Positions 11,733 to 22,005 of a stretch of 64,000 bases of DNA are shown piece after piece; position 1 is the stretch's first letter, and every line of letters starts with the position of its first letter. A model generated the notes under the pieces. It worked only from the letters and a program-made list of their open reading frames with translations, searched no databases and was not told the origin of the DNA. A program made the position numbers and the translations under genes. The stretch spans positions 36,873,335 through 36,937,334 of the forward strand of contig CM036191.1 of NCBI GenBank assembly GCA_020631735.1, read 5' to 3'. This DNA comes from Saccharum officinarum (lineage: Eukaryota; Streptophyta; Magnoliopsida; Poales; Poaceae).

Positions 11733-13038
11733 GGTCAAATTGACTGGCACGCCCTCGGAAGGAATTCGCAGGCTTGACTGGTCCTGCGTTGAAGCCAAGC
11801 GGATCTCCAGCCTTGCTCCGTCAAGCAGTTCCTTCTGGCTTGCTGTGTGCCCCGGCGCATCGACACGTTTTTGCGCCGACATGGGGATAGGGTTACAATA
11901 GATCCAATTGGTTTACAGGTATTTTTTTAGTCGGTTACATACATGGAAAGCATAACAAAATAATCTAATGTATCTTTGTATCCTTGTAGGTTTTTTTGTC
12001 CACCAAGTCTAACGACATATCCTAATTCTGGCGGGCCTCATCCTTGTTGTATTCGCCCGTATTGGGCTGATATACCGGCGGTGAGGTACTTGAGTCCATA
12101 TCATTGACAATTTTTAACTGAAAAATATATTCGAGCAACGTCTCGTTTGAAGTTTTTATTGTAATAAGAAATAAAATAGTGCAATCATAATTTAATTTAG
12201 ATACTCGTTGTAAACTATGTTTTCTTAGTTTATTAATATATAAGTGCAGATTTTCCGGTGAAACATTGCCTCCCACCCGTCATGCATGGTAGTATTGGGT
12301 CTCTGGCAAAAGAAAAAAAAAAAGAGCCTGTCTACCTGATACACACAAGTGTTTTGAAGCCAACCAACACACAAGTGTTTTCAGGGAAGAAAACACATAG
12401 ATTTCTCCCACAAAAAATTCGTGTGTTTTTTTGCAACCTAGCACCCAAATTTGGGCAGCCTAGCTAACAAGCAAGTCCCACCTTACAAAGGAAAAAACGT
12501 TTTTCCCTCAGTAGCACACAAATTCCATGCTGAGAGACAAACCATGTGTTTTACAAGAAAACAACACACGAATCTACTTGTAGTTATACTTATACTTGTA
12601 CTTGTATTCTGCTGTAGTTGTACTCTGTTGTTGTATTCTGTCTGAGAAGAAAATACACAGATTAGTTGTCCTTGGGAAAACCTCGGCTCTCGTCTCCTGA
12701 GGGGCAAGAAGCAACAGATCGAAGGAGAAAAAGAAGCACACACCTCGACAGACATGGTTAGCACACCCATCATTTGAATCCAATCTGCTTGTATGTGTTA
12801 GATCCATGGAATTTGTGGTCATGAGAGGGCAACAGGATGGCCTTCAGCATCAGCACTTGTGCTTGATCCAACAACAGGGCATTGTCCTAGTTCCTCACTG
12901 TGAATAAGGAGAGGATCCAGCATACATTACGTGAGATAAGAGCATCACATAGATAGCATAATCTCACACACGCAGAGAGAAAATCACAATTTTCTTGGCC
13001 AATCTCTATATACTTTGCAGGCACACCACACATATTTG
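11733..13038. other. Unassigned spacer after the LTR
   Basis: The first ~150 bp look like retrotransposon leader. The rest is AT-rich with repeated 'acacacaagtgttttga'-like phrases near 12340-12440. A 34-codon open frame from 12808 (MEFVVMRGQQ) has no recognised homology. No gene is supported. Confidence 0.4.
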
Positions 13039-13409
13039 TTATGCAAGAAAGGCAGTCTTGAGACAGGTCATAATGAAGGCCTGGGAAGTAGCGATCATTT
13101 GATCTGTTACCACTTGAATCACCTCCCGATTGAGCCTTCGGAATAGGTCCTTCAGTTCTTCACTATCCAAATCTGTAGCATATGGAAGAAAGAAATCTAA
13201 GTAGTCATTCCTGACCAACAGAAAGTAAGCTAGTATGTACTTCTGCCATCAACTCTGATCCTGCTGGCCAAACAGCCGACAGAGATGCAGAACCAAAGAG
13301 CCCAGAAGGGCAACCAGGCTTTTTGAGTTGCAATCTTGTAACTCTTCCATTATTTCTCTGATCTATGACAAAATTGAGGACTCTACGTCAGAAAGTTCAG
13401 AGGCACCCT
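13039..13409 (-). pseudogene. Exon remnant of an unrecognised helical protein
   Basis: Reading the minus strand from a good acceptor (tttttccag, exon starts 13409), one continuous frame encodes about 120 residues with two stops: a TAG just before IREIMEELQDC and a TGA before WQKYILAYFLL. Predicted content is strongly alpha-helical and leucine-rich (SLVALLGSLVLHLCRLFG, DSEELKDLFRRLNREVIQVV), like an exon of a HEAT- or coiled-type scaffold. I do not recognise the family. The frame is otherwise clean, so this looks like a real exon decayed by point mutations. It ends at a TAA (13039-13041). Neighbouring exons were not found. Confidence 0.5.
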
Positions 13410-14040
13410 CTGGAAAAATCAAGAGACAACTATCAACAAATGCATAACGTTCTTTGATAAGTTCCATACAAATTCTAGATTAAAAGCAGAGTATATAATA
13501 GATACAAGAAAGATACTAGGCTAGGCCACAACAAGATATTCAACTTCACATTTGAACTCTATGTAAGAAATATCTTCAGTGCTGATCTCAAGCTTTGCCG
13601 TAGCTAGAATCAACTAAGATTATAAACTACAGCTCTAAAAATCTCAAAGATACTCTCCCATAGAAATTCTCTTTGAGATAAAGCTACTCTTCCTTCGTTG
13701 TTGATTTATCAGCAAAGCAGCAAGAATACTGCTGCATGGCAGACTTCTAATATACGGCAGACTTCTAATTCAGTTAGATCATATCAATCAACCAATAAAT
13801 CACACAAGAGCAAGTACTTGATGAGTCGTTACAAATTACTAGGCTACATTTGTAACAAAATAGCTGCACAAGATTTTTTTTTAAAAAAAATCCAACACAA
13901 TGCTAACTCAACTGATTCCTGGTTTAACAAAGCTTAATGCGCATACAGTCTTAAACAAGTTTTGGGAGAGAAATACGGAGATGGGAGAGTATTAGAAGAG
14001 TCAAGGGCCTATTGGGCCTTAGCCCGTTAGGGTTAATTAG

Positions 14041-14155
14041 TGCTGGAATCTTTTTGACTGTATTGATTAGGGCTAACCCTAGAGGGGTAGCTATATAGGT
14101 TCCATACATGGGCCTCATGGGCCTTAGCCTTATGGGCTTAATACATACTCCAACA
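14041..14155 (-). repeat. 3' LTR of Copia element
   Basis: 115 bp, TGCTGGAATC to CTCCAACA on the plus strand, so the element-sense end is TGTTGGAG...CAGCA. It is identical to the copy at 17296-17410. Confidence 0.95.
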
Positions 14156-14259
14156 CCCCCCCGCAGTCTGAACTACCGGCGCAGCGGAGTATCAAGACTG
14201 GACCAGAAAGAAATAGAAAGAAGTACAGCACACACACACGAACCCCCCCGCAGCCACAA

Positions 14260-17244
14260 CTAGCCACTGGTGACGTTGAGACTGGATCGAAACTCGGAGA
14301 AGGTCGAGGAAGGGAGGCCCTTGGTGAAGATATCCGCAAACTGCGAAGTCGTCGGGACGTGCAGGACTCGGACGGCGCCGATGGCCACAAAGTCGCGGAC
14401 GAAGTGCAGGTCGATCTCCACATGCTTGGTGCGCTGGTGCTGGACGGGGTTGGTGGAGAGGTAGACGGCGCTGACGTTGTCGCAGTAGACGAGGGAGCTC
14501 CTGGTGAGAGGGCGGTGCAGCTCAGCCAGAAGCTGGCGGAGCCAAGCCACCTCAGCCACACCGTTAGCCACGGCGCGGTACTCGGCCTCGGTACTGGAGC
14601 GAGAGACCACTGGCTGTCGCTTGGACGACCAAGAGACAAGGTTGCTGCCGAGGAAGACAGCGTAGCCGGAGGTGGACCGGCGGGTGTCCGGACAGCCCGC
14701 CCAGTCAGCGTCGGTGTAGACCACCAGGTCGGCGGAGGAGGACCTGCTGAGAAGCAGCCCGTAGCCGATGGTGCCGCGGAGGTACCGGAGAAGCCGCTTC
14801 ATAGCGGCGAGGTGAGGTTCCCGCGGAGCATGCATGTGAAGGCACAGCTGCTGCACGGCGTAGGTGATGTCCGGCCGAGTGAAAGTGAGGTACTGGAGCG
14901 CGCCAGCAAGACTCCGGTAGGCGGTGGAGTCCTGGGGCCCAAGCAGCGGACCCTCCGCCTCTGACATCTTGCCCTGAGTGTCGACCGGGGTGGTGCAGGG
15001 CTTGCAGTCAGCCATGCCTGCTCGCTCCAGGATGTCACAAGCAAACTGGCGCTGGTGGAGGAACAAGCCTGAAGGTCGGGGCTCAACAGTGACGCCGAGG
15101 AAGTGATGGAGCATTCCAAGATCCTTCATAGCAAATTCCCTCTGCAGAGAGGCAATGATACTCTGGAGCAGAGTCTTACTGGAGGCTGTGAGGACAATGT
15201 CATCGACATATAGGAGCAGGTATGCAGTCTCATCCCCATGGTGGAAGATGAACAGGGAGGTGTCAGACTTAGCCTCCGTGAACCCAAGTGTCTGCAGGTA
15301 GGAGGCAAACCGAGAGTACCAAGCCCGGGGCGCCTGCTTGAGACCATAGAGCGACTTGTTCAGGCGGCAGACCAAGTCAGGGCGAGTAGAGTCAACAAAC
15401 CCTGCCGGCTGGCTGCAGTAGACCGTCTCAGTCAGAGTGCCATGGAGGAAGGCATTCTTGACATCCAGCTGATGTACTGGCCATGAGCGCTCGAGAGCCA
15501 GTGAGAGAACCGTGCGAACGGTAGCTGGCTTCACCACTGGACTGAAGGTCTCATCGTAGTCGATGCCGGGCCTCTGAGTGAACCCTCGAAGTACCCATCG
15601 AGCCTTATACCGCTCGAGAGCCAGTGAGAGAACCGTGCGAACGGTAGCTGGCTTCACCACTGGACTGAAGGTCTCATCGTAGTCGATGCCCAGCGGCCGC
15701 ATCCTGGTGATCAGCGACCGGAGGGTGGCGTAGCGGTCGCTGAGCCCGCGAAGGACGTTGAGGACCAGGAAACGGTCCTCCACGGGCCAGCCGAGGTCGC
15801 CGAGGGAGTCCGCCATGGCCTTCATCCGGCGACAGTACTCACCAACAGAGAGGTCGCCCTGGACGAAGTTGCGGAAGGCTGCGTCCAGCCGAAGGGCCCG
15901 GGCCTCAGCGTTGCCCAGGAACTGCTGCGCGAGGCCGAGCCAGGCCTGGCGGGCGTCGGTGGTGTGGCGGACGAGGTCGTGGAGTTCGAGGGAGATCGTC
16001 CCTGCGATCCAGGAGAGGACGATGCTGTCGAGACGCAGCCACGCAGGGGTCCGCACCGCGACCGAGGTGTCGGTGAGGACATGGTCGTCGAGTGCGTAGC
16101 GGCGGAGGGTGAGCAGCATCAGGTCCCGCCAGCGGGCGTAGGACGGCGACGCGGGCTCGAGGACGACCGGGACGAGGAGCTTGATGTTCTGGACGCCCCC
16201 GGCCTGATAGTGGAGCTGCACAACCGCAGGGTCGGCTGGGTCGTGCCAGAGGGCCGCGTTGTGGGGCACGCGGTGGGCCATCGAGCCAGTGGAGACGTCC
16301 CCGGCGTCTTGGGAGGCAGGAGCGCCAAGGAAGTGCTCCGCCTCGGCAACCTGGCGTCCCAGGGCGTCGGCCGCCTCACGCTCGCGCTCCAAGGCGGTGG
16401 CTGCTGCCTGCACGCGGGCCTGCCGGGCGACGAGGGCGGTCCGGGCAGCGGTGAGGGCGTTGGAGAAGGCGGATCCAGATGCTCCGGGAGGTGGGCTGGT
16501 CTGGTACATCCCCAGACCGGGGGTTGTGAGGGCCCGAGCGACGGCAGTGCGGGCTGCAGTAGCCGCCATGGCGGCGGCTGCAGCCTCCCGGGCAGCAGCA
16601 ACTTCGGCGTCGGCGGCCTGGGCTGCCCGAGCAGCGGCTGCCTGGGCCGCAGCGAGCAGGGTCGCTCCAGTCGTGGCCGCGGGCGGCTCCTCCTCCCTGA
16701 GGGCGGCCCTTGCGGTGGCGGTGGCTGCTGCTGCGGCGATCTCCTCCGAGAAGGCCTCCTCCGCAGCCAGATCGGCGGTCAGGGAGGCGGCGCGGCGGCC
16801 AATGGCTGCGGTGGCAGCACCGGCGGCCGCCTGCGCAGCCATGAGGGCCAGGTCGGCCCCTTCCGCGTCCAGGCCGGCCGCCGTCAGGACGGCGGCGATC
16901 TCCCTGGAGGCGGCGGCGGCAGCTGCCTCCCGCGCGCTCGCGACGGCGGCAGCGCGGGCCGCGGCGGCGGCGGCGTCCTCCTCCCGCGCGCTCGCGACGG
17001 CGGCAGCTCGGGTCGCTGCGGCGGCTCCGGCGTCGGGCCCAGCCGCGCGGGCCTGCATACCGGCGTCCTCCCGTGCGCGCATGGTGGCAGCCCCAGCGGC
17101 GGCGGCGCCAAAACCGGGCGGATACGGCGGCGCCGCCAGCTGCTGAAGGCAGGAAGGGGAGGAGGAGGGGTGGAGGGAGGTAGAGAAGAGGGAGAAGGGC
17201 GGCGGCGGCGGGCCAGGCGGTGGCGGCGCCGGCGGCTCTGCCAT
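14260..17244 (-). CDS. Fused gag-reverse transcriptase-RNase H polyprotein (internally deleted Copia)
   Basis: An intact 994-residue ORF whose ATG is about 40 nt after the primer-binding site. Residues 1-40 are Pro-rich, and about 50-310 are extremely Ala-rich (repeated AAAVASARE-type blocks, likely helical). About 318-515 is the Copia gag core (SYARWRDLMLLTLRRY, AWLGLAQQFLGNAEARA, LNVLRGLSDRYATLRSLI). The gag then runs straight into RT at GIDYDETFSPVVKPATVRTV. That segment is duplicated in frame (about 518-545 and 559-586). The YVDD catalytic motif is near residue 679 and RNase H from about 836 (DADWAGCPDTRRSTSGYA, STEAEYRA). The zinc knuckle, aspartic protease and whole integrase are missing, so it cannot support its own integration. 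Open plus-strand frames opposite it are shadows of its GC-rich Ala codons. Cytoplasmic VLP incorporation through gag is plausible but inferred. Confidence 0.9.
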   Translation of the reverse strand: MAEPPAPPPPGPPPPPFSLFSTSLHPSSSPSCLQQLAAPPYPPGFGAAAAGAATMRAREDAGMQARAAGPDAGAAAATRAAAVASAREEDAAAAAARAAAVASAREAAAAAASREIAAVLTAAGLDAEGADLALMAAQAAAGAATAAIGRRAASLTADLAAEEAFSEEIAAAAATATARAALREEEPPAATTGATLLAAAQAAAARAAQAADAEVAAAREAAAAAMAATAARTAVARALTTPGLGMYQTSPPPGASGSAFSNALTAARTALVARQARVQAAATALEREREAADALGRQVAEAEHFLGAPASQDAGDVSTGSMAHRVPHNAALWHDPADPAVVQLHYQAGGVQNIKLLVPVVLEPASPSYARWRDLMLLTLRRYALDDHVLTDTSVAVRTPAWLRLDSIVLSWIAGTISLELHDLVRHTTDARQAWLGLAQQFLGNAEARALRLDAAFRNFVQGDLSVGEYCRRMKAMADSLGDLGWPVEDRFLVLNVLRGLSDRYATLRSLITRMRPLGIDYDETFSPVVKPATVRTVLSLALERYKARWVLRGFTQRPGIDYDETFSPVVKPATVRTVLSLALERSWPVHQLDVKNAFLHGTLTETVYCSQPAGFVDSTRPDLVCRLNKSLYGLKQAPRAWYSRFASYLQTLGFTEAKSDTSLFIFHHGDETAYLLLYVDDIVLTASSKTLLQSIIASLQREFAMKDLGMLHHFLGVTVEPRPSGLFLHQRQFACDILERAGMADCKPCTTPVDTQGKMSEAEGPLLGPQDSTAYRSLAGALQYLTFTRPDITYAVQQLCLHMHAPREPHLAAMKRLLRYLRGTIGYGLLLSRSSSADLVVYTDADWAGCPDTRRSTSGYAVFLGSNLVSWSSKRQPVVSRSSTEAEYRAVANGVAEVAWLRQLLAELHRPLTRSSLVYCDNVSAVYLSTNPVQHQRTKHVEIDLHFVRDFVAIGAVRVLHVPTTSQFADIFTKGLPSSTFSEFRSSLNVTSG
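15488..15690 (-). repeat. In-frame 80-bp direct duplication in the Copia ORF
   Basis: An 80-bp block (15488-15567) recurs at 15611-15690. The offset is 123 bp (41 codons), so the frame is kept. It encodes the conserved GIDYDETFSPVV segment twice, and only the downstream (element-sense) copy leads into the normal RT continuation. A template switch during reverse transcription is the likely origin. Confidence 0.92.
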
Positions 17245-17282
17245 GGGTGCTGGAGGCGGCTGGAACCCTAACCCTAACCTAA

Positions 17283-17295
17283 GCTCTGATTACCA
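17283..17295 (-). promoter_or_regulatory. Primer-binding site (initiator Met tRNA type)
   Basis: On the minus strand TGGTAATCAGAGC directly follows the 5' LTR end. The canonical plant Copia site is TGGTATCAGAGC, so this one has a single extra A. Confidence 0.85.
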
Positions 17296-17410
17296 TGCTG
17301 GAATCTTTTTGACTGTATTGATTAGGGCTAACCCTAGAGGGGTAGCTATATAGGTTCCATACATGGGCCTCATGGGCCTTAGCCTTATGGGCTTAATACA
17401 TACTCCAACA
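17296..17410 (-). repeat. 5' LTR of Copia element
   Basis: 115 bp, identical to 14041-14155. On the element strand it holds a CCTATATAGC TATA-like box. For an autonomous Copia element this LTR is short. Confidence 0.95.
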
Positions 17411-18972
17411 ATTAGTCGCTTGCTTAGGGGTCAAGTAAGACCTCTTCTCTATATAAGGAGGAGATATCAATCTAATAGAGAGGCTTTTAATTGGCACATT
17501 TCTGTTACCATTGTCTCAAAATTGAAGAAAATAAAATATACAGATGTCCCATGCTGATTATTGTTCCAGATGCAAGGCAAGACTTCCACAACGTTTAGGA
17601 TGACTATTTCCAAGATAAACTGAATATTACTAGTAATCTTCTGGACCTGTAAAAACAAAGGTGAGTGACACCATCTCTTTAACAAATAAAATAATAAAAG
17701 TGCACAACATCTCTCTGAATATTCTCAAATATCAGATTCAACTGTTATACTCCACAAAGATACCATATTCAATTAATAATATCCACTTTGTTATATTGAT
17801 GGATTTGGTGTCACAAAACCATTTGCATTAACAAATGCATTATAATGCCAGCTATAAATACAGACTAAGCATGCTACACACAAAAGAAAACAAAAGACAA
17901 ACAGAAACAAAGGAGTAACTTAACACAAACATATTCCTATTATAAATAAATTACAAAACACAAATATAAAAATTGCACATTTCACATAGTGTAACTTCTA
18001 ATTGCCACTAATGCAATTTACACACTAAGATAAAGATGGCCTGGGTGCAAAAGTGACCATATCTCAAAAGACAGCTCTTGGTAAAAGGCAGTCAGGAAAT
18101 AGGAATAGAGAGAGCTAGATCTTACAGGTCCTCAAGCTGCTTGAGCTTGGAGATAGAGAAAGGGCTTAAGTGCAATTCCACCTTTCATGATGATGATTGT
18201 CAGGATTGATAGGATATCTGACTTAACTTGCAATGGAAATCGATCACCAAGGATGTGAATAAGAGGTCTACATACACATGAACACACACAAAAGAAAAAC
18301 TAAATTAGAGCTACAATGGCAGCATGCCATAGAGCAAAGACAAAAAAAAACATGCACTTAGATAATCAAATCATCTAGAATGGCAAAAAAAAATGCAAAA
18401 CCGCCAGCCTTCAGTGGCATGTGTAGCACTTTGGCCTCAGCTGAACATTCAGATGGAGTCATTAAGAATTTTATAACCATTGGTGGCTACCATGGAATCC
18501 ATCTAACCATCCATTCCCTGCCATGTGAAATGAGCGAGAAGAAATGGGGAAAGGAAGCGACCGCTCGGCTCCCAGAGCGAGACCCGAGATACAAATAGTG
18601 CACAAGGTGGTGGGGCCAGCCCATCAGCTTCACATCGAAACCAAGGAGCGGATGCGGCTGAGGGAGTGCACAGATGGAGCGAGAGACAGATCGGGCAGCC
18701 GTGTTGCAAACAAAGAAAACACACACGTGTGATATACCAATTCCGAAGAAGTGGAACTAGAAGCTCACAGCCAATGAGCAACTAGGCAGCCACCTCATTA
18801 ACAATAGTTTGCATCATAGGCCTTTAAATTTTAGATTTAATAACTAGAAAACACAAGAAACAAGTCCCAACTCTTGTCCTACATCCAACATCCTTCATCT
18901 AACACAATCCTAAGCTAATCTTCTACCTCCAGCTTGCTTCACCTAACACAAACACAGATTACAAGAGACAAT
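17411..18972. other. Unassigned AT-rich stretch
   Basis: The first ~150 bp (with 13940-14040 on the other side of the Copia insertion) read like an older LTR: 'gggccttagcccgttagggttaattag' continuing to 'tcgcttgcttaggggtc' and a TATA-like 'ctatataagg'. The remainder shows no supported gene. Confidence 0.4.
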
Positions 18973-19235
18973 TACAATAGACAATTTTTTCTGTGGAAGG
19001 ACAATAGACAAAATTTTCTCCCTAGACTAGCACAAGTACAAGCAAAGATGGGGAGGAGCAGCACAATAACAAATACAATAGACAATTTTTTTTATGGAAG
19101 GACAATAGACAACATTTTCTCCCCAGACCAGCACAATTACAAGCAAAGATGGGGAGCAACAGCACAAAAACAATTACAATAGACAATTTTTTTTTCTATG
19201 GAAGGACAATAGACAGATATTGTCAAGAAATCAAC
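18973..19235 (+). repeat. 101-bp tandem repeat, about 2.6 copies
   Basis: Units start at 18973, 19074 and 19175 with 'tacaatagacaattttttt', each followed by 'ggaaggacaatagacaa' and, in the first two, 'agcaaagatggggag'. The copies differ by a few substitutions. Confidence 0.85.
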
Positions 19236-20340
19236 ACAATCACAGACATATATGGATAGGTAACCCACCATAGACGGAGTTAAAAACTTTTAACAAACAA
19301 ATAAACAATATAAATATATGTATGCATATAAAAAACAATTTATTACAAAGCACCCATAAGTCTATAAGTAGCATGAAGAAGGTATAATAAAAGATTAAAG
19401 GCCCAAATATGGTCCGAAGAGATTGCCCAGAAATATAGAAAAACAAAAGTAAAAGCCAAACAATTGACCTAGACCCAAAAAAGACTGAGTTTCCACTCAT
19501 GGCCCAAATTTGCACAATAGACACACCAAAATTGCAGTAGTTTAACATTGCAATTTACTGGTAACAAGTTTGAAATCAAGAAAATGGTGACTAAGTTGGA
19601 CCACTCAAGCAACCTCATAATCACAAGTTTACACAAAGATTTGCTTAAGTTCACAGAAAAGTATTTCACAACAATATATAAGGCATTTCCATCAACTAAC
19701 ATATAAGGAGTGGTCATTAGGCAATTAGGGGCTGCAACAACTCACCATAGAAAGGAAAGCCCATGCATCCTCTTTACAGCATCAGTAGCTTATGCAACAT
19801 CTTCAAAGACAACACAAAGTTGGTCAAATGTAGTAGATCCAAAGTGGATGGAGTAGATCCATTGCCGATGATACAGAATACCTGAAAAAGTGAAAGAAAG
19901 TGTTGTTCAGAACATTATTGTTTAACCAACTTTGCTGGTCCAATGTATAGCAGTACCAAGGCACAACACAAAGGCAAAAAATAAAAATAAAAGATAGAAC
20001 ATACAGATATGAAATATAGAGCACATACAGTGAAATAGAAAATGTGGGTGAAATACCCAATCCTTAGAACCTAATGCACTGCTACTAATATCTCCTTCTT
20101 AGAAACAACTAGCTGTGTGGAAATGTGGGTGAAAAATATACTCATTTCCAGGGAGTAGAACTATCATACTAAATTTATAGGACTGAAATATATATTCATT
20201 TCTAGGGAATAGTATGACATGGCAAACTACAGTCTATATATCATAAGCAAGCGCCGGCGACATCTCCAACAACAGATCCCCCACCCAAATCACAAATAAG
20301 TGCAAAAACAAGGGGAGCAAGTGCCAAACCAGGTACCTCC

Positions 20341-20600
20341 AGAGTTCTAGCAATGGTAGACGACGAGCGAAGCGGTGATGACCAGGAGCGAGACGATGGA
20401 CAGAGACGGGGAGGGCCGGAACGGCGATGTCGCCTCTCAAATCGCCTCTCCGGCCAGGAGAGCTGCCGGAGGGAGACGACGATGGGTTATGGGGGAAATC
20501 ATACAGGCGCGACTCTGATTCAAAACAGTAACATCCAGAGTGGGGCCGGCAAGTCAGTGTCACAAGAAAGCTAGGTGCGCCGAGGCGTCGATTGCTGATC
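20341..20600 (-). other. GC-rich UTR-like island with splice-donor-like end
   Basis: On the minus strand a GC- and pyrimidine-rich patch typical of grass 5' UTRs ends at 'tctggag' followed by 'gtacctgg', a plausible splice donor. Open frames through it have no recognisable domain. It could be the first exon of a captured gene fragment. Confidence 0.25.
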
Positions 20601-20794
20601 CTGTTGCCAGAAAATTCATGTGCTACAGAAGTTACTACAACATGGCATCGCCACTTTAGACATAACTGGAGAGGCATCAGATCAGAACAATCAAAAGACA
20701 AACACATAGTACTGGTGCATATGGACCACAGAAACTATACAGATGTTTATAGTTGAATGACAAGACCTAATATATAGCTGACGTACAATATAGC

Positions 20795-20904
20795 TGAATG
20801 ACATTTCAGGGTCAGTACCAAAATGTGCACGTCCTACTCTAACTCAAAAAGACTTACCCAAGGCTATACACAGCTGAGTGGAGCATGTAAATCTTCTGGC
20901 TTCA
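20795..20904 (-). repeat. 110-bp direct repeat, copy 1
   Basis: From 'gaatgacatttcagg' to 'aatcttctggcttcac'. It is about 90% similar to 21897-22005, 1.1 kb away in the same orientation. Confidence 0.8.
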
Positions 20905-21653
20905 CCGTAGAGCGATAAAACATTCACTTGTGTGCTGGCACAAATCACAATTGACATGTTAAATTTATTTATATAGTATGACAAAGACAAATAACTGAAA
21001 TGAACAGCTAGGACAAAGGTGGGCCAGTAAAAGACAGCACGCTTGGAGACAATGGAATGCATACTTGCCAATTTACTGCTAGGTATGCACCACAATCAGC
21101 GTAGATTAGCCCACAGAATAAGACATTCATGCATTAACTTGGAGGCACTGACCAACCAAATTTGATTCGCTCAAACCAGCAACAATTCATATGGAAAACT
21201 ATATAACAGAAGAAAAAACTTACAGGTAAAGTTTTTAAAGATCACAAACACATACAAGCATGGACCTTGAGCTCTGACTTAAGACAAGCATGAAATTTGC
21301 ACATATTTCACGTTCATTATAGTTCCACATATTGCACATGCTCATAACTAAAATTGCAATGCTCGTTACTTGCAATTTACATTATCAGTGATTGCGATAA
21401 GTGCCTTTGATCCAAGTAAGCAACCTAAGATCGGCACTCAAGATTTTTGGTTAATTTTCTGCTTACTGGACAGTACAACATGTATGTATTGGACATGATA
21501 TTGTAAACTATGTTTTCCAGTAGCTCATCCTAGGAAGCCTAAACGAGGAGATATTAGCATGTGTATATATACGACATGTTTAAACTAAACAAAATTTTCA
21601 GAAATATGTACAATTGGCATACATCTACAAATTAGCATTGCAAAAGTTATTAC

Positions 21654-21765
21654 CTTGCCAGTATAAAGAGAAGCAGAGTTGTTGTCTTCTGAGTTGATAT
21701 CAAAACCAACTGTCATTGTCACCATTTACAGATTCACCGTCAGAAATGAAATCATCCTCCTCCAT
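21654..21765 (-). other. Possible first exon with acidic N-terminus, disrupted
   Basis: Minus-strand ATG at 21765 opens MEEDDFISDGES..., then meets a TGA after NDSWF. A one-base shift would continue as an acidic, Asn-rich stretch to a splice-donor-like 'ggcaag' then 'gtaata' at 21654. Acidic N-termini are common in several plant families, so no assignment is made. Confidence 0.25.
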
Positions 21766-21896
21766 GGGTATCGAAAAAATATCAAATTTCTATATTATGA
21801 AAGTATACAATGTGTAGTGCCATCCTAACTGAAATTTTGGACATTTCAACACTAAACTAAACTGCAGTTGAGTGGCAGTTCATATGTCTGCATAGT

Positions 21897-22005
21897 TGAA
21901 TGACATCTCAGGTCAGTACCAAAATGTGCATGTCTCATTCTGACTCAAAAAAGCTTACCCAAGGCTATACACAGCTGAGTGGAGCATGTAAATCTTCTAG
22001 CTTCA
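21897..22005 (-). repeat. 110-bp direct repeat, copy 2
   Basis: Near-identical to 20795-20904, sharing the uninterrupted block 'cttacccaaggctatacaca'. Confidence 0.8.

Larger units (their letters stand above)
14041..17410 (-). mobile_element. Young non-autonomous Copia LTR retrotransposon
   Basis: A complete 3370-bp element oriented on the minus strand. Both 115-bp LTRs are identical by eye, flanked by a perfect 5-bp target duplication ATTAG (14036-14040 and 17411-17415). A primer-binding site TGGTAATCAGAGC (17295-17283) matches the initiator-Met tRNA type apart from one extra A. A G-rich polypurine tract lies next to the 3' LTR (14156-14163). It keeps one intact ORF (gag fused to RT/RNase H) but lacks zinc knuckle, protease and integrase. 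Identical LTRs mean recent insertion, so it was presumably mobilised in trans. It sits within sequence that itself resembles another LTR (ctctatataaggaggagat at 17443). Confidence 0.93.

Noticed and set aside
12808..12909. 34-codon ORF starting MEFVVMRGQQ
   Set aside because: Too short, no splice or homology support.
15964..17271. Long plus-strand frames (295 and 435 codons) opposite the Copia ORF
   Set aside because: Shadows of the GC-rich Ala-coding stretch of the minus-strand gag; low-complexity Gly/Arg/Ala products.
17262..17278. Telomere-like 'accctaaccctaacc'
   Set aside because: Only about two units, inside the Copia leader between primer site and ATG; not an interstitial telomere.
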